Positions 43,601 to 55,980 of a stretch of 56,475 nt of DNA are shown one piece after another. A model generated the notes under the pieces. The model had not been told where the DNA came from and did no database searches. It worked only from the letters and a program-made list of their open reading frames with translations. The position numbers and the translations under genes were made by a program. Positions within the stretch are counted from its first letter, which is position 1. Every line of letters begins with the position of its first letter. Source of the DNA: Chara braunii (Eukaryota; Streptophyta; Charophyceae; Charales; Characeae); NCBI GenBank assembly GCA_003427395.1, contig BFEA01000652.1, positions 402,620-459,094 on the forward strand. The letters are read 5' to 3'.

Positions 43601-46590
43601 TCTGCTTTGAAAATAACATTAAATCGCTCTCTCTTCACTTGTGTCCTCCTACTGTCTTGATACATTATGAACGTCTGGGTCGATCACTGAGAGAAGGGTA
43701 TAAGCAGTTATGCCTTAGTTGTTAGCTAACGGTAAGCTCATATAAGTCACATGTGTGTGGTTAATAACAATGTGCGGATGAACAAAATCAACTGCCAAGT
43801 TACTTCAGAGTTCGTACGGTCACCCTGGGTACTATGTAAACTTTGAAGTGTATACGGTGATTGTGTTGAGATTCTGCAGTACAGCGAGAATGAGTACATT
43901 GAGTGGTGTATGAGATAATGAGTTGTTGGTTATTGTATAAGCACGCTCTTGATTTTGCCATACAACGATAACGTGTACATGACAATCTGTTGATGAAGAA
44001 CGAGGTTTGGTGCTTTGTGTGAGATACAAGTGAGCGAGAGTTTGTTGGTGTTACTAATCCTAGTTTTTGCCATACCATTGTTACTTTACTTCTGATATGA
44101 GTGGAAGCAAAGACACAAATGGACTCAGGGGATGATCGATGACTGGTCTCATAGTTTATGAACGGCTAGAAACAACTTACGAAAGAGTGAATTTCACTCA
44201 TACGACGACGATATTATAAATAATTAATTTACGTTCGAACATAATTACACTCATGTTATCGTCTGCCAATTCCTCGATTGCAACTAACGAAAATGATGGT
44301 TATCTTGCCAACATAATAGTGTGCTAAATAATTTGGGTTTAATGTGATTGTAATCCAACTGCTCCAAGCAGATGATTACTCTTGTGGCTTGATCACAAGG
44401 TGTGCTCTTTGGGCAGTGTGACAAAAATTGTAGTCCAAACGAGTGGGATAAATTAGCAGATAATGGTTCTTCTTCGCACCTTGCTCTTTTTTTCAGCATT
44501 GAACCTTTTGAGTGAGCTTCCTCTATATCTGATTGATTTTATCAGATGAAACACTTCTTGTATTTTGGATCACGCCCTGCTCTCTCGTTTACTTTAAGTA
44601 CATGAAATAAGTTGTGTTTCAAATCAATTTGGTCACTGATCCTATATCAGAAAACCACCCACTAGATGTAGTCTGCCCTTAATTAGACGTGACTCCCTTG
44701 CCCTACTCGAGGGAAATAAAGGGAAAAAAAAAAAAGAAAAATATTAGTATCGATCTGATTTATAAGATGAAATAATGAGATAAAATAATGCACGAGTTAC
44801 CAATTTTTATATGTCTGTGATCAATGAGCAAGAAAAGTTTGACCTCGAGAAACATTGCATACCTTTTGACCAACCTCCTACTTGACGAAGATTAGTAGTT
44901 GCTAAAAAAAACAAGTAGTGCTAGAGTCAACTTAAAAACTTACGGAAAACGGTGGCTCATCCATCTCATATTTTACGAGATTTTATTTAGTTCCACGAGG
45001 TACTTTCGACCTAACCCATTCTGGGACAATTTTTGAAATTACCCCTCAAAACTAAGAATATTGGGAACGTGTTTTTTGCCTTTAGTTGACTTTTGAAGTA
45101 ACCCTGCTAGAATCCGATAATTGAAAATATGGCATTTGATTACACTATGTATGCTGAGACTAATCATTTCTGGCCCCTCCGCGTAGCATGAAATCTCAAA
45201 TCAATCATAAACCGTGCTGAGATCAAATGAATTAAGTGCTCCGGAGAATCAAGTATTAAATGTAGATAGGGTCTGAGCGAAGCACTATTCTGTGTAGTAT
45301 ATAAATAGAGACTATGCGGTTACCATCAGAGTTGAACATGAACAAAAGCAAACATTGAATCACCATGCGCGATCTGGAGCATCAGTCAATGTCACCTTGT
45401 TTTCTGGGCGGATGAGAATTGTGGCTTGTAGCACTATCTATAGTATTTGAATGGAGGGAAACATCGATTGAACGAACGAAAAAAATGTTCAGTAATACCC
45501 TGTATACAAAGTGGGACTTACCCCTAATGGTACTCATCGCAAACATTCAAGTGAGAACGATAAAAAACGACACTGTGTGTAATCTTCTAACTGAGTTTGC
45601 TATAAAACATACTTCCCGCAACCTCGATCCTTAAACTGCTGCGAACCCTTGCAATAACGTTTTCACTTGGAGAATTATCAACAAGCAGTCTCATGAGAGT
45701 TTAAGTAACAAGTTGTAACTGAGGTTGTTCATATCAGAGTGCCTGCTGATGACATGCTTAAAATTATCAATTTATTATTCACATGATCATTGATGTTCCG
45801 AATCATAATCAAAGATTCATAAGACCGGGAGCTGGCGTAGACAACAATTGAAGGGTCTTACTCAAAGTCGGACGCATACAACAGGAAGGGATATGCATTT
45901 TTTAATTCATTTATTTATTGCAAAATTCAGTAAAATCTTGCGTGACAGCCTGTTGGCTTTCCGGTCACCAGAAGTGGCTTGATTCGAACAAGTGCGACAA
46001 CAACATGAAGTCTGTTCTCTCTCTCCCGGAAGTTGACGTTTGTCGATGCACTCTTGTCCATCTCCAGTTTTTCTTACAGATAAAACAACAACCGTAGTTG
46101 CAACATGATCATGTTTCGTCTCTCTAATCAGACGGCAAAGCCCCTGATCAGGTGATAGTACGAATATGTACGATGTGCAAATCTTGCCCGTTGACGAACC
46201 CCACATCTCCACCCTTCCTTTTGTGACCAATCTAGGATACCCAACTCTCGTCCGCCAAGATCAGGCTATGGTAGGTGCATGGTTGTGCCCCTTTGAAGCG
46301 GTCTCCACCTCAGTGCTCACACACTCTATCACCTCTTCGCCTCCGTCATACCCAACAACAAGTTCTAGCTAAGCACAACTTATCCGCAACTGCTCCTGTA
46401 CGATCCCCCGCCGCCCACTCATCGTAATAGCAACGCACTAACGCATTGTTAGCGCGCTGCCCTAATTTCCTTTAAGAACGAAGGTAAAATTGAGAGAAAA
46501 GTCGTAGGGTATAACTGCATTCAGTTTTGACGTATTTAGACTAGTAACGAAAAACTAGGGAAAAACTTTTTGGTGATTTTTTTTTGTTTT
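40621..46590. other. AT-rich stretch, no gene recognised
   Basis: Lower GC than the neighbouring transposon regions, and open frames on both strands are short and without family motifs. Diverged repeats are visible: GTACACGCTCCCTCGAAA at 42017 against GTGCACGCTCCCTAAAAT at 42418, and about three ~85 bp units in 43850-44090 (TGAGATA..GTTGTTGG, TTTTGCCATAC). A stretch at 41350-41900 is open on plus with several stops (Glu/Arg-rich) and could be a dead gag-like remnant, but this is weak. Confidence 0.4.
43110..43273. mobile_element. Imperfect foldback element
   Basis: The arm 43110-43143 (CAACAGCTCCTGCC..GCGAAAGGCGAGAG) returns inverted at 43240-43273 (TTCTCGCCTTTTGTGAAAAC..ACAGGAGTCGTTG), with about a fifth of positions differing. 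MITE-like remnant. Confidence 0.6.
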
Positions 46591-47331
46591 GAAACAACTC
46601 CAATCTATTCGTGACACGTGCTGGGAACCGGGCCAAGTGTCCCATATGAAGCATGAACAAAAACATTAACGAAAATAAGTACATCAAAAGTTTGAGCTCA
46701 CTGTAGACCTCAATAATTTGAGCTCACTGCCTGTGCAAGTATTGAAAGCAGCTAGTAACAAAAATCCACTTGCCAGTTTGCTACTACTGCTGGCCCCTGA
46801 TTCCTTTCTGATTCCTTCCCCCATCCACTCATTCCAGCCCAAAACACTGCCACTTGCTATTGGTGTTTGTATTACGAGCCTGCAATTTTTGTTCACGAAA
46901 TTTTCGAAGACATTGGTTGGGCGTTCCATTAATCATCTCTCCAGCGGGGGCGCCCACACACGGCAGCCGAAGACGATGATGCCACTCGCCGGGAGTCGAG
47001 CGCCAATGGTAACCGGAGGATCCCTTCGGAGGACAAGGCATATGTTGGAGGGCGTGTCCGTGCTGTGGCCGTCGGACCACGACTGGACCACAAAAAATCC
47101 AAAACTCTCCGTCGATAGCCGACGTCGACACTCCATGAGTAGCGGTTCCTTGGGCTCCAAGGGACCTCCCGAGGTCCGTTGGAGCTGACGACGTTTTGGC
47201 TGGGGAATCCTTGGAGCCCAAATAATTTTCCTTGGACTATTTTCACATTTGTTTTCCTGATTTCACCTCAGAGGACAAGTGGAACGAGCACGGATTCCTT
47301 GCAATCAAGTCCACGAGGACTGTCTAACGAC
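46591..47331. mobile_element. Harbinger-type right end, remnant
   Basis: The end CCACGAGGACTGTCTAACG (to 47331) resembles the right ends at 30863 and 39119. The preceding GACGTTTTGGCTGGGGAATC..TTTTCACATTTGTT matches 38977-39045 of the large element (GACGTTTTGGCTGGGGATTC..TTTTCACATTCGTT). The left end was not found, so the left boundary is open. No coding capacity. Confidence 0.55.
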
Positions 47332-47423
47332 ACCCTAAGTTTCATTCAACACCTGCTAGTTACTTCATGGGTATTTGTTGTCCATTGGGGCTGAATGGGT
47401 AAGGAAGTGTTATTGTATGTGCT

Positions 47424-48353
47424 TTGATTGGTTTCACTTTCCCGGGCTTGGGCTTGTTCTTTGGTTATGATTCAGTGCCCAACAATGTCATCAGTAGAGT
47501 AGCCTGGACATTCATAATTCAACCCAAATCTAAAGGCGGGTTGGGCATCATTGATCCATCCACTCAAAGTATGACTCTCTCACTACAATGGATCAAGAGG
47601 CCTCTTTTCACCCCACAAACACCGTGGAACGCACTTGCATGAGAACAATTGAGGAGACTAGCCCCCCCAACCGACAGCACAATAGACTCGGCTATGTGGT
47701 TGGAAAACCGAGCATGGCCAATCCCCAAAAATATGTTGAAGACTCTAAGCACTCAAGAACTCACAGCCAAGGAAGCGGCTAGGCAGAACATTAGAAAAAA
47801 ACCATTTTGAATCAAAATTTTGAACACGTGGAGGAAAATCCCCATACCGGAGAGACACCCTCCCAAAAGGTGGGAAGAGATTATCCGCCAACCAATCTTC
47901 AACAATGAATGGATCAGAGACCCCCAAGGCTATACCTTACACTGTAATGAGAGTCCCTGGAAAGGATGGATAAGAAAAGGTATCACAAGAATCAAGGACA
48001 TATAGGATTAAAGAACCCAAGATTTGATTATTCCAGACTTACTACGCACCAAGCTCAAACACTGGCATCGGGTTAATTAAAACCTAGAAAAGATCATGGA
48101 CTTAATTCCTTTAGATTGGATTATGATACTAAAAAAAGGAAGAAATCTTCAGGAAAGCGATTGGGTGGGCATAAGAAACGAGCCCCACTTAGTGGGGAAT
48201 ATCATAGTTCCCCCCGAAGACTCCCTAGTGCTTTTCTCCTTCTTCCAATTAAACGACGATCACATAGTAACTGAACTCCCACAAAACAAGCCTCAATGGG
48301 TACCAAAAAACCAATTATTTAGGATCAGAGTGCTTCAGAAGGACTCTTCATAA
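47424..48353 (+). pseudogene. LINE reverse transcriptase, C-terminal remnant
   Basis: The downstream part of a plant-type LINE ORF2: VISRVAWTFIIQPKSKGGLG followed by IIDPSTQSMTLSLQWIKR is the typical segment after the RT domain. The same frame stays recognisable for about 930 bp (RAWPIPKNML, KRWEEIIRQPIF, GYTLHCNESPWKGWI) to TAA 48351-48353, interrupted only by stops: TGA 47640-47642, TGA near 47806, TAG near 48002, TAA near 48008 and TAA near 48078. No indel is needed. The endonuclease and the RT active site are missing; the Harbinger-type end lies just upstream and may have replaced or separated them. Confidence 0.75.
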
Positions 48354-50140
48354 TAGTTGGCCTTTAGACCCTCATCTGAGATCTCAGACCTTCCTATAGA
48401 TCCAGCATGCGGGACTTGGGGAGCACAAAACATGAAAAGGAGAGATTACACGCTGCCGTGCACATCGGTCCGGCACCGCACAAAGCAGCGCGGGACCCTC
48501 CCGGCCTCGTTACGCAGGAGTTAGTCTTATCCTCGTTGCGAATACATAATGGAGCTTCCGCAAGCCGCTCCGGCCGAGTGCGCCAACCATACCTCTCGTA
48601 AGCCCCTATGACAGGATAGGGCCTACGCGAGGCATGACTTACCTCCACCTTACGGGAGTTGTCACCTCCCTTCGGTGGGCGTATCCCCGCCGAGCTACCA
48701 GTCCACAGTACGCAAGCTAATCAATTGCAATCCCAGAGGTGGACCAACCGAGGGTGTTTCTCGTTCGCTGTAGCATAGGGGGTACGCGCGGTATTACGCC
48801 TCTATCAAACCCGCACGTGAACCGGCATCTTGGGGGGCTGAGGTCCCAAGCGCGACTCATCGCCGATCGACTAGGACGCATCCCACGCCACGCGCACACC
48901 ACTATAAAGAACATAAAAATAAAATGCACGCACACGCACATATACAAACGACAGAGAACAAACGACGCGACAACACTCCTAGTCACTTAGTAGCCATCCC
49001 ATAACTTTCCGATGCGGAAATCGGATAGGCGTCACGCACGAGACTTAGTATAAAACCTCGCGGACGCAGGGTCTTCTCATATCGACTAGCAATGCAAGCA
49101 TATGCAAGCAGTTGCAATGATGGCGTACTATGTAGTATCCATACTCATGCGGTCCTCGTTAATCTCGAGGGTCGCATTCGACATTCAAGTGTCGGCTGAC
49201 ACCCGCCGTGAGGGATTGATCTCTCAACGCTGGACAACCGCCAAGTGCGGTTGAGAACCACACCCTCTTCTGCACCCTGCGGAGAATGGGTGGTACACAT
49301 GTTCATACTTGTGGTGACAATCGTCTCTTATGGCCTTGGAGACGAGCTCTATCATCCAGGGTCTGGAAAGAAGTCAAGGGTTATGACTTTGACGGCTGCC
49401 ACGAACTACAACGTCCAACTATCAAAATTAATAAGCAAGATCAATCAGTAAATAAATAAACATCCAACACTCATATATCAAATCAGGACTCAAGATAAAA
49501 CGAAAGAAGGGGAAAATATAAACCCATCAGGTATGCTGATCGTGCGACACATGGTTGTCATTCTCACTGCCTCCAGAGTGTGACCCATGTACCAAACTCC
49601 AAAATACTAACCTGCATAAAACACAGGCACACACAATAGTCACATTGCCATACACCAATTTGGTCAACTTTACTTTTCCCTTTAACCCACGCCTCACACA
49701 CTCACGCCCCAGCCATAATTCAACTTTTCATAAATCTTTTCATTTTTTTATAATGACCATTTAAAAGAAGTCCGGTTAAAACCCTCAAAAAAATATATCA
49801 AATCTTAGGGTTAAGGCAATCGAGTTGAGGTACAGGTGCAAGCAAAGTTGTGTCGTGAGCCGACAAGTCGGCGATTAACCAACCGACCTATTATCAGTGT
49901 AACAGAAGATGATCCTCGTAAGATCAAGCTGAAATTTAGTTCAAATCCCAGATCGAATGTCCACAGAAGACCTGTATCATACGACATGTCAATGTCCAAG
50001 CTAAATCGTCAATGTATGGAGATCAAATCCCCACGACACGTTCTCACTCAAGACTCTCATGATGGCCAAGCCTAGGTCTACCTCTAAGCCAGTGTCCGAA
50101 GAAAGGTAGACTTTTGAAAGTATCTCCCCCATATAGAATA
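48354..50140. other. Unassigned stretch before LTR-like copy B
   Basis: No gene recognised. In the orientation of copy B (minus strand) this would be internal sequence if copy B were a 5' LTR, but no gag or pol motif was found. The interval 48460-49330 is GC-richer and carries inverted words (CTCTCGTAAGCCCCTATG, GGATAGGGCCTACGCGAGG). Confidence 0.4.
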
Positions 50141-50774
50141 GATCACTAGAATCGCCACCTGTCATAATATAATCTAACTCCTTTGATCTAAGAAAATTTC
50201 GGCAGCGCTTCCCGTAGGAAAAGTGTCTTTCCATAATTTATATCAGCCTAAATATGAAAACAGAAATAATCTTCAACCTTCCAAAGCTAAATTCTGTCTA
50301 ACTCCCTGAATTAGCAAAAATTCGGGCAACACTCCCCTTAGTCATACTCCCTGTTTTACTAAGTCATACATAAAAATCAGACGAACTGAACTTTTGAAAA
50401 AACAAAATCTGACTAACTCTTTGGTTTTGTAGAAATTTCGGCAGCACTTTCCGTATAGAAATTGACATAACAAGATTTATACAAGACCAAGTATAATAAA
50501 AGATCTCAGAAAATACAAAAATTGATCTAAAAATAAACTTAGCTCAGAAAATGCAGGAATTGAAACTAACTCTTATGACTCTAGCACGTGGCGAGCATCT
50601 AAAGCAACTACCTGTCAATTTGAAACTCGGACCAAGTAGTAATCTCACTCAGTCACATGCAAGGCTAACCCACAAAGGTAAGTACTCTCACCAGCCCAAA
50701 GTCAACCTTGACAAACAATAGTTCGTAGTCTTTCAATGATTTATCCCTTTATACCCAACTTACATAGGGCATAA

Positions 50775-51535
50775 AGCTATACCACCCAAACTTATGGAAC
50801 ATGTCTAACTCAGCCATGAAGTATACAGAAACACAGGGCACAACAACTTTTCTCTTGTTTGGGCATATGACTAGGCCACCCTAGTTCAGTCACCCTGAAC
50901 TGTTTAAGTATCCCAACTTTATATAATTATTTGCACTTAGTCTTTTGAGGTAGCATATAGCTGAACCGATCATCTTCAACTCAAGATTCAGTCTGCCCCT
51001 TCGTACCACAAGTTTACTCTTATTTAGTACTCTCTTCAGTTGGTGATAAGCTATAGTCAGACCACCCAAACTTATGGAACCCTGTCTGACTAGCCTGTTC
51101 ATAGATAGAATAATAGTAAAGTATAGCCAAGTTGTATCCTTTTGGTTCCAGCATGTGCGCGACGTTGGACCAAGACCACCCAAACTTATGGAACATGTCT
51201 TGGTCCTCAGCCTAATTCATTTTCTCTTAAAACCAAAACAGGAAGAGGTTGAGCCACCCAAACTTATGGAAAATGCTCAGACCTCCTCGTTCAAAACCAA
51301 CAAAAACTGAGCAAACTCCAAAGCAAACAATGCGACCAAACCACCCAAACTTATGGAACATGCTTGGTCCCTGAAAAACCAGTCACAGTCAGCCCTTGCA
51401 AGTCAGAGCAACCAAACCACCCAAACTTATGGAACATGTCTGGTTCTCCAGGCAATTCAAAAATAAACACATCACTGGGTCTCCCCAAACTTATGAGGAC
51501 TTCCCAGCCTCTGATAGACCCAGTCAGACCCAAGC
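50775..51535 (-). repeat. Hairpin array with constant loop, copy B
   Basis: On the plus strand the loop reads CCCAAACTTATGGAACAT. Arms pair within each unit but differ between units: AGTCAGAC/GTCTGACT (51055-51091), GACCAAGAC/GTCTTGGTC (51168-51205), TGAGC/GCTCA (from 51248), GACCAA/TTGGTC (from 51333), AACCA/TGGTT (from 51410), ACTGGGTCT/AGACCCAGT (51474-51524). About seven units in 760 bp. Confidence 0.8.
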
Positions 51536-51740
51536 AAACTGCCTTTCTCCCATCCTTCCACCAGATGCAATCCCACAATCTGCTTTCAGTCAAACAATAA
51601 AACTGAAACTGACATTGCACATACGTTCCTTTACTTAGTTTAGTTTGTGTCCTGAAAGTCAAACTGAAAGTCAAAGTAGGGACGCATTCGGTATACCCAG
51701 TCAAACATAGCAGGAAGTACAGGTAAGGGTCATAACCAGA

Positions 51741-51746
51741 TTTATA
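51741..51746 (-). promoter_or_regulatory. Conserved TATA box of LTR-like copy B
   Basis: TATAAA on the minus strand in TTCTATAAATC, at the position matching 28346-28351 of copy A. Confidence 0.6.
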
Positions 51747-52120
51747 GAAGGAAAGCAATGATTACCTTTCAGTTCCCTGCCTCCAGAACTCCCCCTGAGT
51801 TTCGGCAAACCTCTCGCAATCGGTGGGCTGACTCCCCACAGAGTCTTGCTGCGGTCCTACTGGTTGCGATCCCGCCTACCCCCTTCCTCTAAGAATAGGA
51901 TTAGACTTAGAGTAAGAAGGGCAAAAGTAAGGAGTTTCAAACTCTCGAGATACAGGAGGGGGACTGACTCAATTCACAGGAGAGGACCTTGAAACCTTGA
52001 CACGCCTGAGGACCCCACAATGATGGCCAAACACGCAGTAATACCGCCAAACTGAAGTCAAAACGCCGAATGTTGACCTCTTGACGACCCTCCAAATCGC
52101 AACAGTAACTCCTCTTCCAA

Positions 52121-55100
52121 GCCTGGTCATTCCCTCAAGTCACAATGTCTCACTCTCTTGATTAGACCGCCGCTGCGCAGGCTAGAACGACAACATTCAT
52201 ATAGCGTAGACCCCCACGTGCTCTATTTGAAATGTGAACAGGACACGACAATATCCAAAGTCTGGGCGCACAACAACCATGAGCAGCAGACCGTAAAAGC
52301 ACGGTCCCCAGATAACACAGACTGGGTTCCGTGCCAGGCAGGAGTTTGCCTGTTCGTGTGAATATTCAGAAATGTACAGTCACTGCAGCCGTAAGTTACG
52401 GCGGGACATCGGCACACAACGGTGCTCAGCAGCTCCGGACAACAGCCAGATTCAGATGCATTGAAAAAGCGCAGCAATGACTGTGTGCATCAGTAACATA
52501 TTTTACCCACTGCCGCGGCGCCGCCAACGTTGATACTCACACAATGGCAGCAGTACCTCGTCAGAATACAACAGCAACCTTCTGAGGCAATAGCCACCGT
52601 GTTGCTTTAAAATGACGGGTAAGACTTTTCTGGCGGCAGCGCAAGGGAGATGAGCGATAGCAGGATGACATAAATCTAGAGTGTAAGTTCACAGTGCTGG
52701 CCAGAAAGTTTAACGCTGTTCAGAAAGCAAAAACTCGCTAATATTCTACTAAGTTAGGAACCAAAGTACCGAATCCCGACTATAAATGAGAGCATGCTTC
52801 CCTCACTACCAGCATATGTGCCCAGAGCTCTCCCTTCTGCTTGGCTCTCAGCGCCCAGACTCCTCCTAGGTGGCTACTGGTTTTCTACAGATTGGCAATG
52901 CATCCTGTTGACATCTGCAACAATAGTCGGAGTGCTTGAAGATGCCGACCTTGTAGACAGTCGCCAAAACCAGGTACGTGCCCCGTTCTCTTCTCCCTCT
53001 TTTGCCGTGAACTTGGTCAGAATTTTAGTCAGGGATGGAGAGCTTGAGGCAGGGGCGGATGCAACCGGAGGATGATGCAGCACCAGCCTGAAGCTGAACT
53101 TGGTGAGGACAACGGGTAGGAACGAGCCTGGAGGCTTGATTACAAGAGTGGATAGCCACAACGGAGATGACCAGCAGGTGACAATCTCGAGGGCCATACC
53201 ACTTCAACAGCAACACGAGGTCATTACCACGTCAACAACAACACCCGACGAACAACAAGAGCGGATGCTCAGACATCAGCTACAACGTGTAGGAGGAGCA
53301 GCACTTTCATGTTTGTGAACAACACGAGCATCATAACTTTCATAGATGGTGACTACCGTGAAGGCCGGCTCCGAGCGACGCTCGCTCCACTCCTGATGAA
53401 TAGCAATTGCTACGAGAGCGGTCGCATGAGGGAGGGCGAAGCTGCAACTTCGTCCCACCCAGATGCAATTCAAAGAAAAATCTTCCGCTCCAAGGCGGAA
53501 ATATACATTGCATTATTGCCAGGTCCTGAAACTCCCTCTCCTTTCTCTAGCCCGTGCTCCCTTCTTACTTCAGTCGGGAGGTAAGCATGGTCGCATGGGG
53601 ACTCCGAGGCATAACAATGAAGACCACCGCCACGAAAACGGGGTGTGGGCTATAGCACATGCCGCATGTCCAAAAGCGGGATATGCCCATGACCGTTGAA
53701 CACCATGATGCCAAGGTTCGCTCTAACGGGCAACAACTGTAAATCCTGTTGTTGTTGTTGTTGTTGTTGTTTTTTTTTTTTTTTTTATAGCTATGTTTTT
53801 CTCTCAATTTCACCTCACACTAGAAAAAAAAAAAAAAAATACAAAAATGGCAATGAATCTTCCCTTATAATACGGGAAGATACATCTCTGTTTCAAGACT
53901 TTCTCTCTCACATGCAGCTCCCGCAGACTGTAGCGCCGAACCCAGTACCCCATCGTCAGATCCAACAACGCCATTGAATTCGCAATACCCCAAAACCTTA
54001 GATTAACCTCCTCCCTGGCCTTATTTCATCGAGAATCCAACGAGATCTCTGTTTTCCCATGCGGCCATATCCTCCTTCTTGATACTGCAGCGCAGCTCCA
54101 ATCTCACATGGCAACTAACTCCCTTACCAACTGCAAAATCTAACTCCACCATCACATTCTCCCGACCCAAATACCCTAGTTTAGCATCTTTCCCAGCCCG
54201 ATTCTGTGGAGAAATGAGGGAGATATATTTTTTCAACTCTCGCTCTCCCTTCTTCCCTCGACGTCTCTGCGCACCGCCTTTCTCTTCTATCACCAATTCT
54301 ACTAATCTAGCACTGAAACTAACCTCACCAGTGTACTCGCCCTATGCAAAACCCCCCACCTACCAACTTTCCTTGCTTGTTTTCACCAAGAAACGAGCGG
54401 GATGTGCCTCTTTCAGCTCCCGCCATAGCCACTCCCCCGTCGCTGCATCCTTCCCTGCTGCATATGCACCCCGTACAACCCCTCCCCCGGATCCTTTCCT
54501 TTCCCCTTTTCCTGGAACCGCTGCCTTGGCTCATCGTCTCTCCGCTGCCTTTGCCTCCCGTCTGTGCCAGACTGTGCGTTAACCCAAGCACCCCGAAGAG
54601 GTGCCGACCCATACAACCAGCGAGACGGTGGTCGCGGACGTCGAAATCCGCTAATGAGTGTGTTTCTACTCACCTGTTGAATCGATCAGTCCCGAAATGG
54701 ATGCCGCTCGAGCGCACGGCCTACACTCAGGCTCGAACCCCACTGGCCGGCGGCTGGAAAAGGAAAGTGGCCGCGAAAAGCTGGCTACCGTCCGTGGAAA
54801 GTTTTTGGCAGTTTTGGAAGCGACCACACAGCCAAGTGCTGGCGGTGTTTTGGAAGCGGGCTGGCTTGCCGCAATAGGAAACCCGATAGGGGCCCGTCCC
54901 GAAAAGGAAAGTGCGGACGGCCTGCATGGACCAACGGACATGGCCTCGCGTATGGATTGTCTGTGGGGGGGGGTGCGGCGCATGCCGTACACGCCAGCGA
55001 GCGACGGAGTGCGGAGTCCCAGTGCGACGTCCCAAACACAAGGAGGCTCCGGATGCAGCAACGACCATTTTTTCTGTGCCGTTGTCGGTCACCTGCCCAG

Positions 55101-55296
55101 GTGAGATTGAAAACGGACGTTGGGTCTGTGGGTATGTTGTCGGTCCTGTTCTCTCTGCAGGCGTTGGCACTCGGGGGAGATTGCAGCGCACCTGCCCGTG
55201 ACACTCGCCATTCCCCGACGGAAAGTGGGGTTCCATAGCTGACGGAGATGGTTGCTGTGTCACCGGCTCACCGGACGCGTCACATGTTGTGCCCGG
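52121..55296. other. Unassigned stretch before second transposase
   Basis: No gene recognised with confidence. A short open frame at 52794-52971 follows a TATAAATGAGAG word and ends at a strong donor-like CAGGTACGTG (52971-52979), so a first exon is possible but shows no family motif. Two pieces of the palindromic MITE family lie at about 53475-53515 and 53850-53885. (GTT)n plus poly-T occurs at 53745-53787. The last 400 bp before 55296 may be the left part of the second Harbinger element. Confidence 0.4.
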
Positions 55297-55914
55297 ATGG
55301 AAGCCATGGATGCGTCACGAGGAGGTGTGCCGCATCCTCACAGTGAGGATGCACTGGTCATGCTGGTTCTCTTCCTCTTCCAGTGGGTGAACAAACGAAA
55401 TGCGGCAGCGTTGGCGGTCGTGGAGGCAGTATCAGTGATGCTTTTCCTCCACCAAAATGTCTCCACTGCGGTAACACTCCTGGCGGGGGGGATCTTGCAC
55501 GGTTTTGCATTGGGTTCGTTGGCTGTGGAGGAGATGGGGAGGACAATGGACCGCAGACGTCGTCTGTGGGTGTTGGAGCGCAGCGGCGGTGTGTGGAAGG
55601 ACCTCCAACGAGTGGGGGGTAAGCATGACAAGGTATTCGTGCGGTTTTGCAGACTCCCACGACCGTTGTTCTTCGAAGTTCTCGTTCGCATCAGCCCGCA
55701 CATCCAACGCTCGCCCACGAACTTCAGACTGCCAATACCCGCCGGACAGAAGTTCGCATGTGCTCTAATGAGATGGGCAACTGGCGGATATTACAGGCAG
55801 TCCTCCCACAGTTTGGGCATGGGCCTCGCGAGTGTTTTGCGCAACAACGAGGACATGACAGACGCCCTAATCCAGGAGTACGGCCACCTCCTACGGTTCC
55901 CTACAGCTATGTGA
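55297..55914 (+). pseudogene. Second Harbinger transposase, N-terminal half
   Basis: ATG at 55297 opens 205 codons that correspond to the helical N-terminal region of PIF/Harbinger transposases, including FCRLPRPLFFEVLVRISPHI and a LMRWATGGYYRQSSHSLGMG segment (compare VAYTLYRWASKETNESSTSS in the first copy). Two hydrophobic stretches occur early (LVMLVLFLFQW and VTLLAGGILHGFALGS). Translation stops at TGA 55912-55914 before any catalytic Asp; GC-palindromic and AT-rich sequence follows. So the copy is truncated, unless an intron begins here. It belongs to a different subfamily from the 31.8 kb gene. Confidence 0.72.
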
Positions 55915-55940
55915 CACCCGCGGCCTAGGCTGCGGGCATT

Positions 55941-55980
55941 TCGGCCGCTGCGGCCGAGATTCTCGGCCTCGGCCGCGGCC
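55941..55980. repeat. GGCC-rich palindrome
   Basis: CGGCCGCTGCGGCCGAGA and TCTCGGCCTCGGCCGCGGCC-type arms face each other with a few mismatches; more CGGCC words flank it. Potential strong hairpin at the break of the second transposase. Confidence 0.7.

Larger units (their letters stand above)
50150..52120 (-). mobile_element. LTR-like element, copy B (inverted)
   Basis: Inverted, diverged copy of 27970-29880 with all the same landmarks, including a TATAAA box, the CTTTCAGTTTGACTTTCAGG region and the hairpin array. It reaches further at its 3' end, where the GCTGCCGAAATTTT leader word occurs three times about 120 bp apart. Just beyond, TGGCGATTCTAGTGATC (minus strand, about 50141-50157) begins with TGG and could be a tRNA primer-binding site; this is weak. 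Confidence 0.65.

Noticed and set aside
40621-46590. Organelle DNA insert
   Set aside because: AT content suggested it, but no plastid or mitochondrial gene fragment could be recognised.
54000-54600. Overlapping Pro/Ser-rich open frames on both strands
   Set aside because: Pyrimidine-rich composition explains them; no domain.
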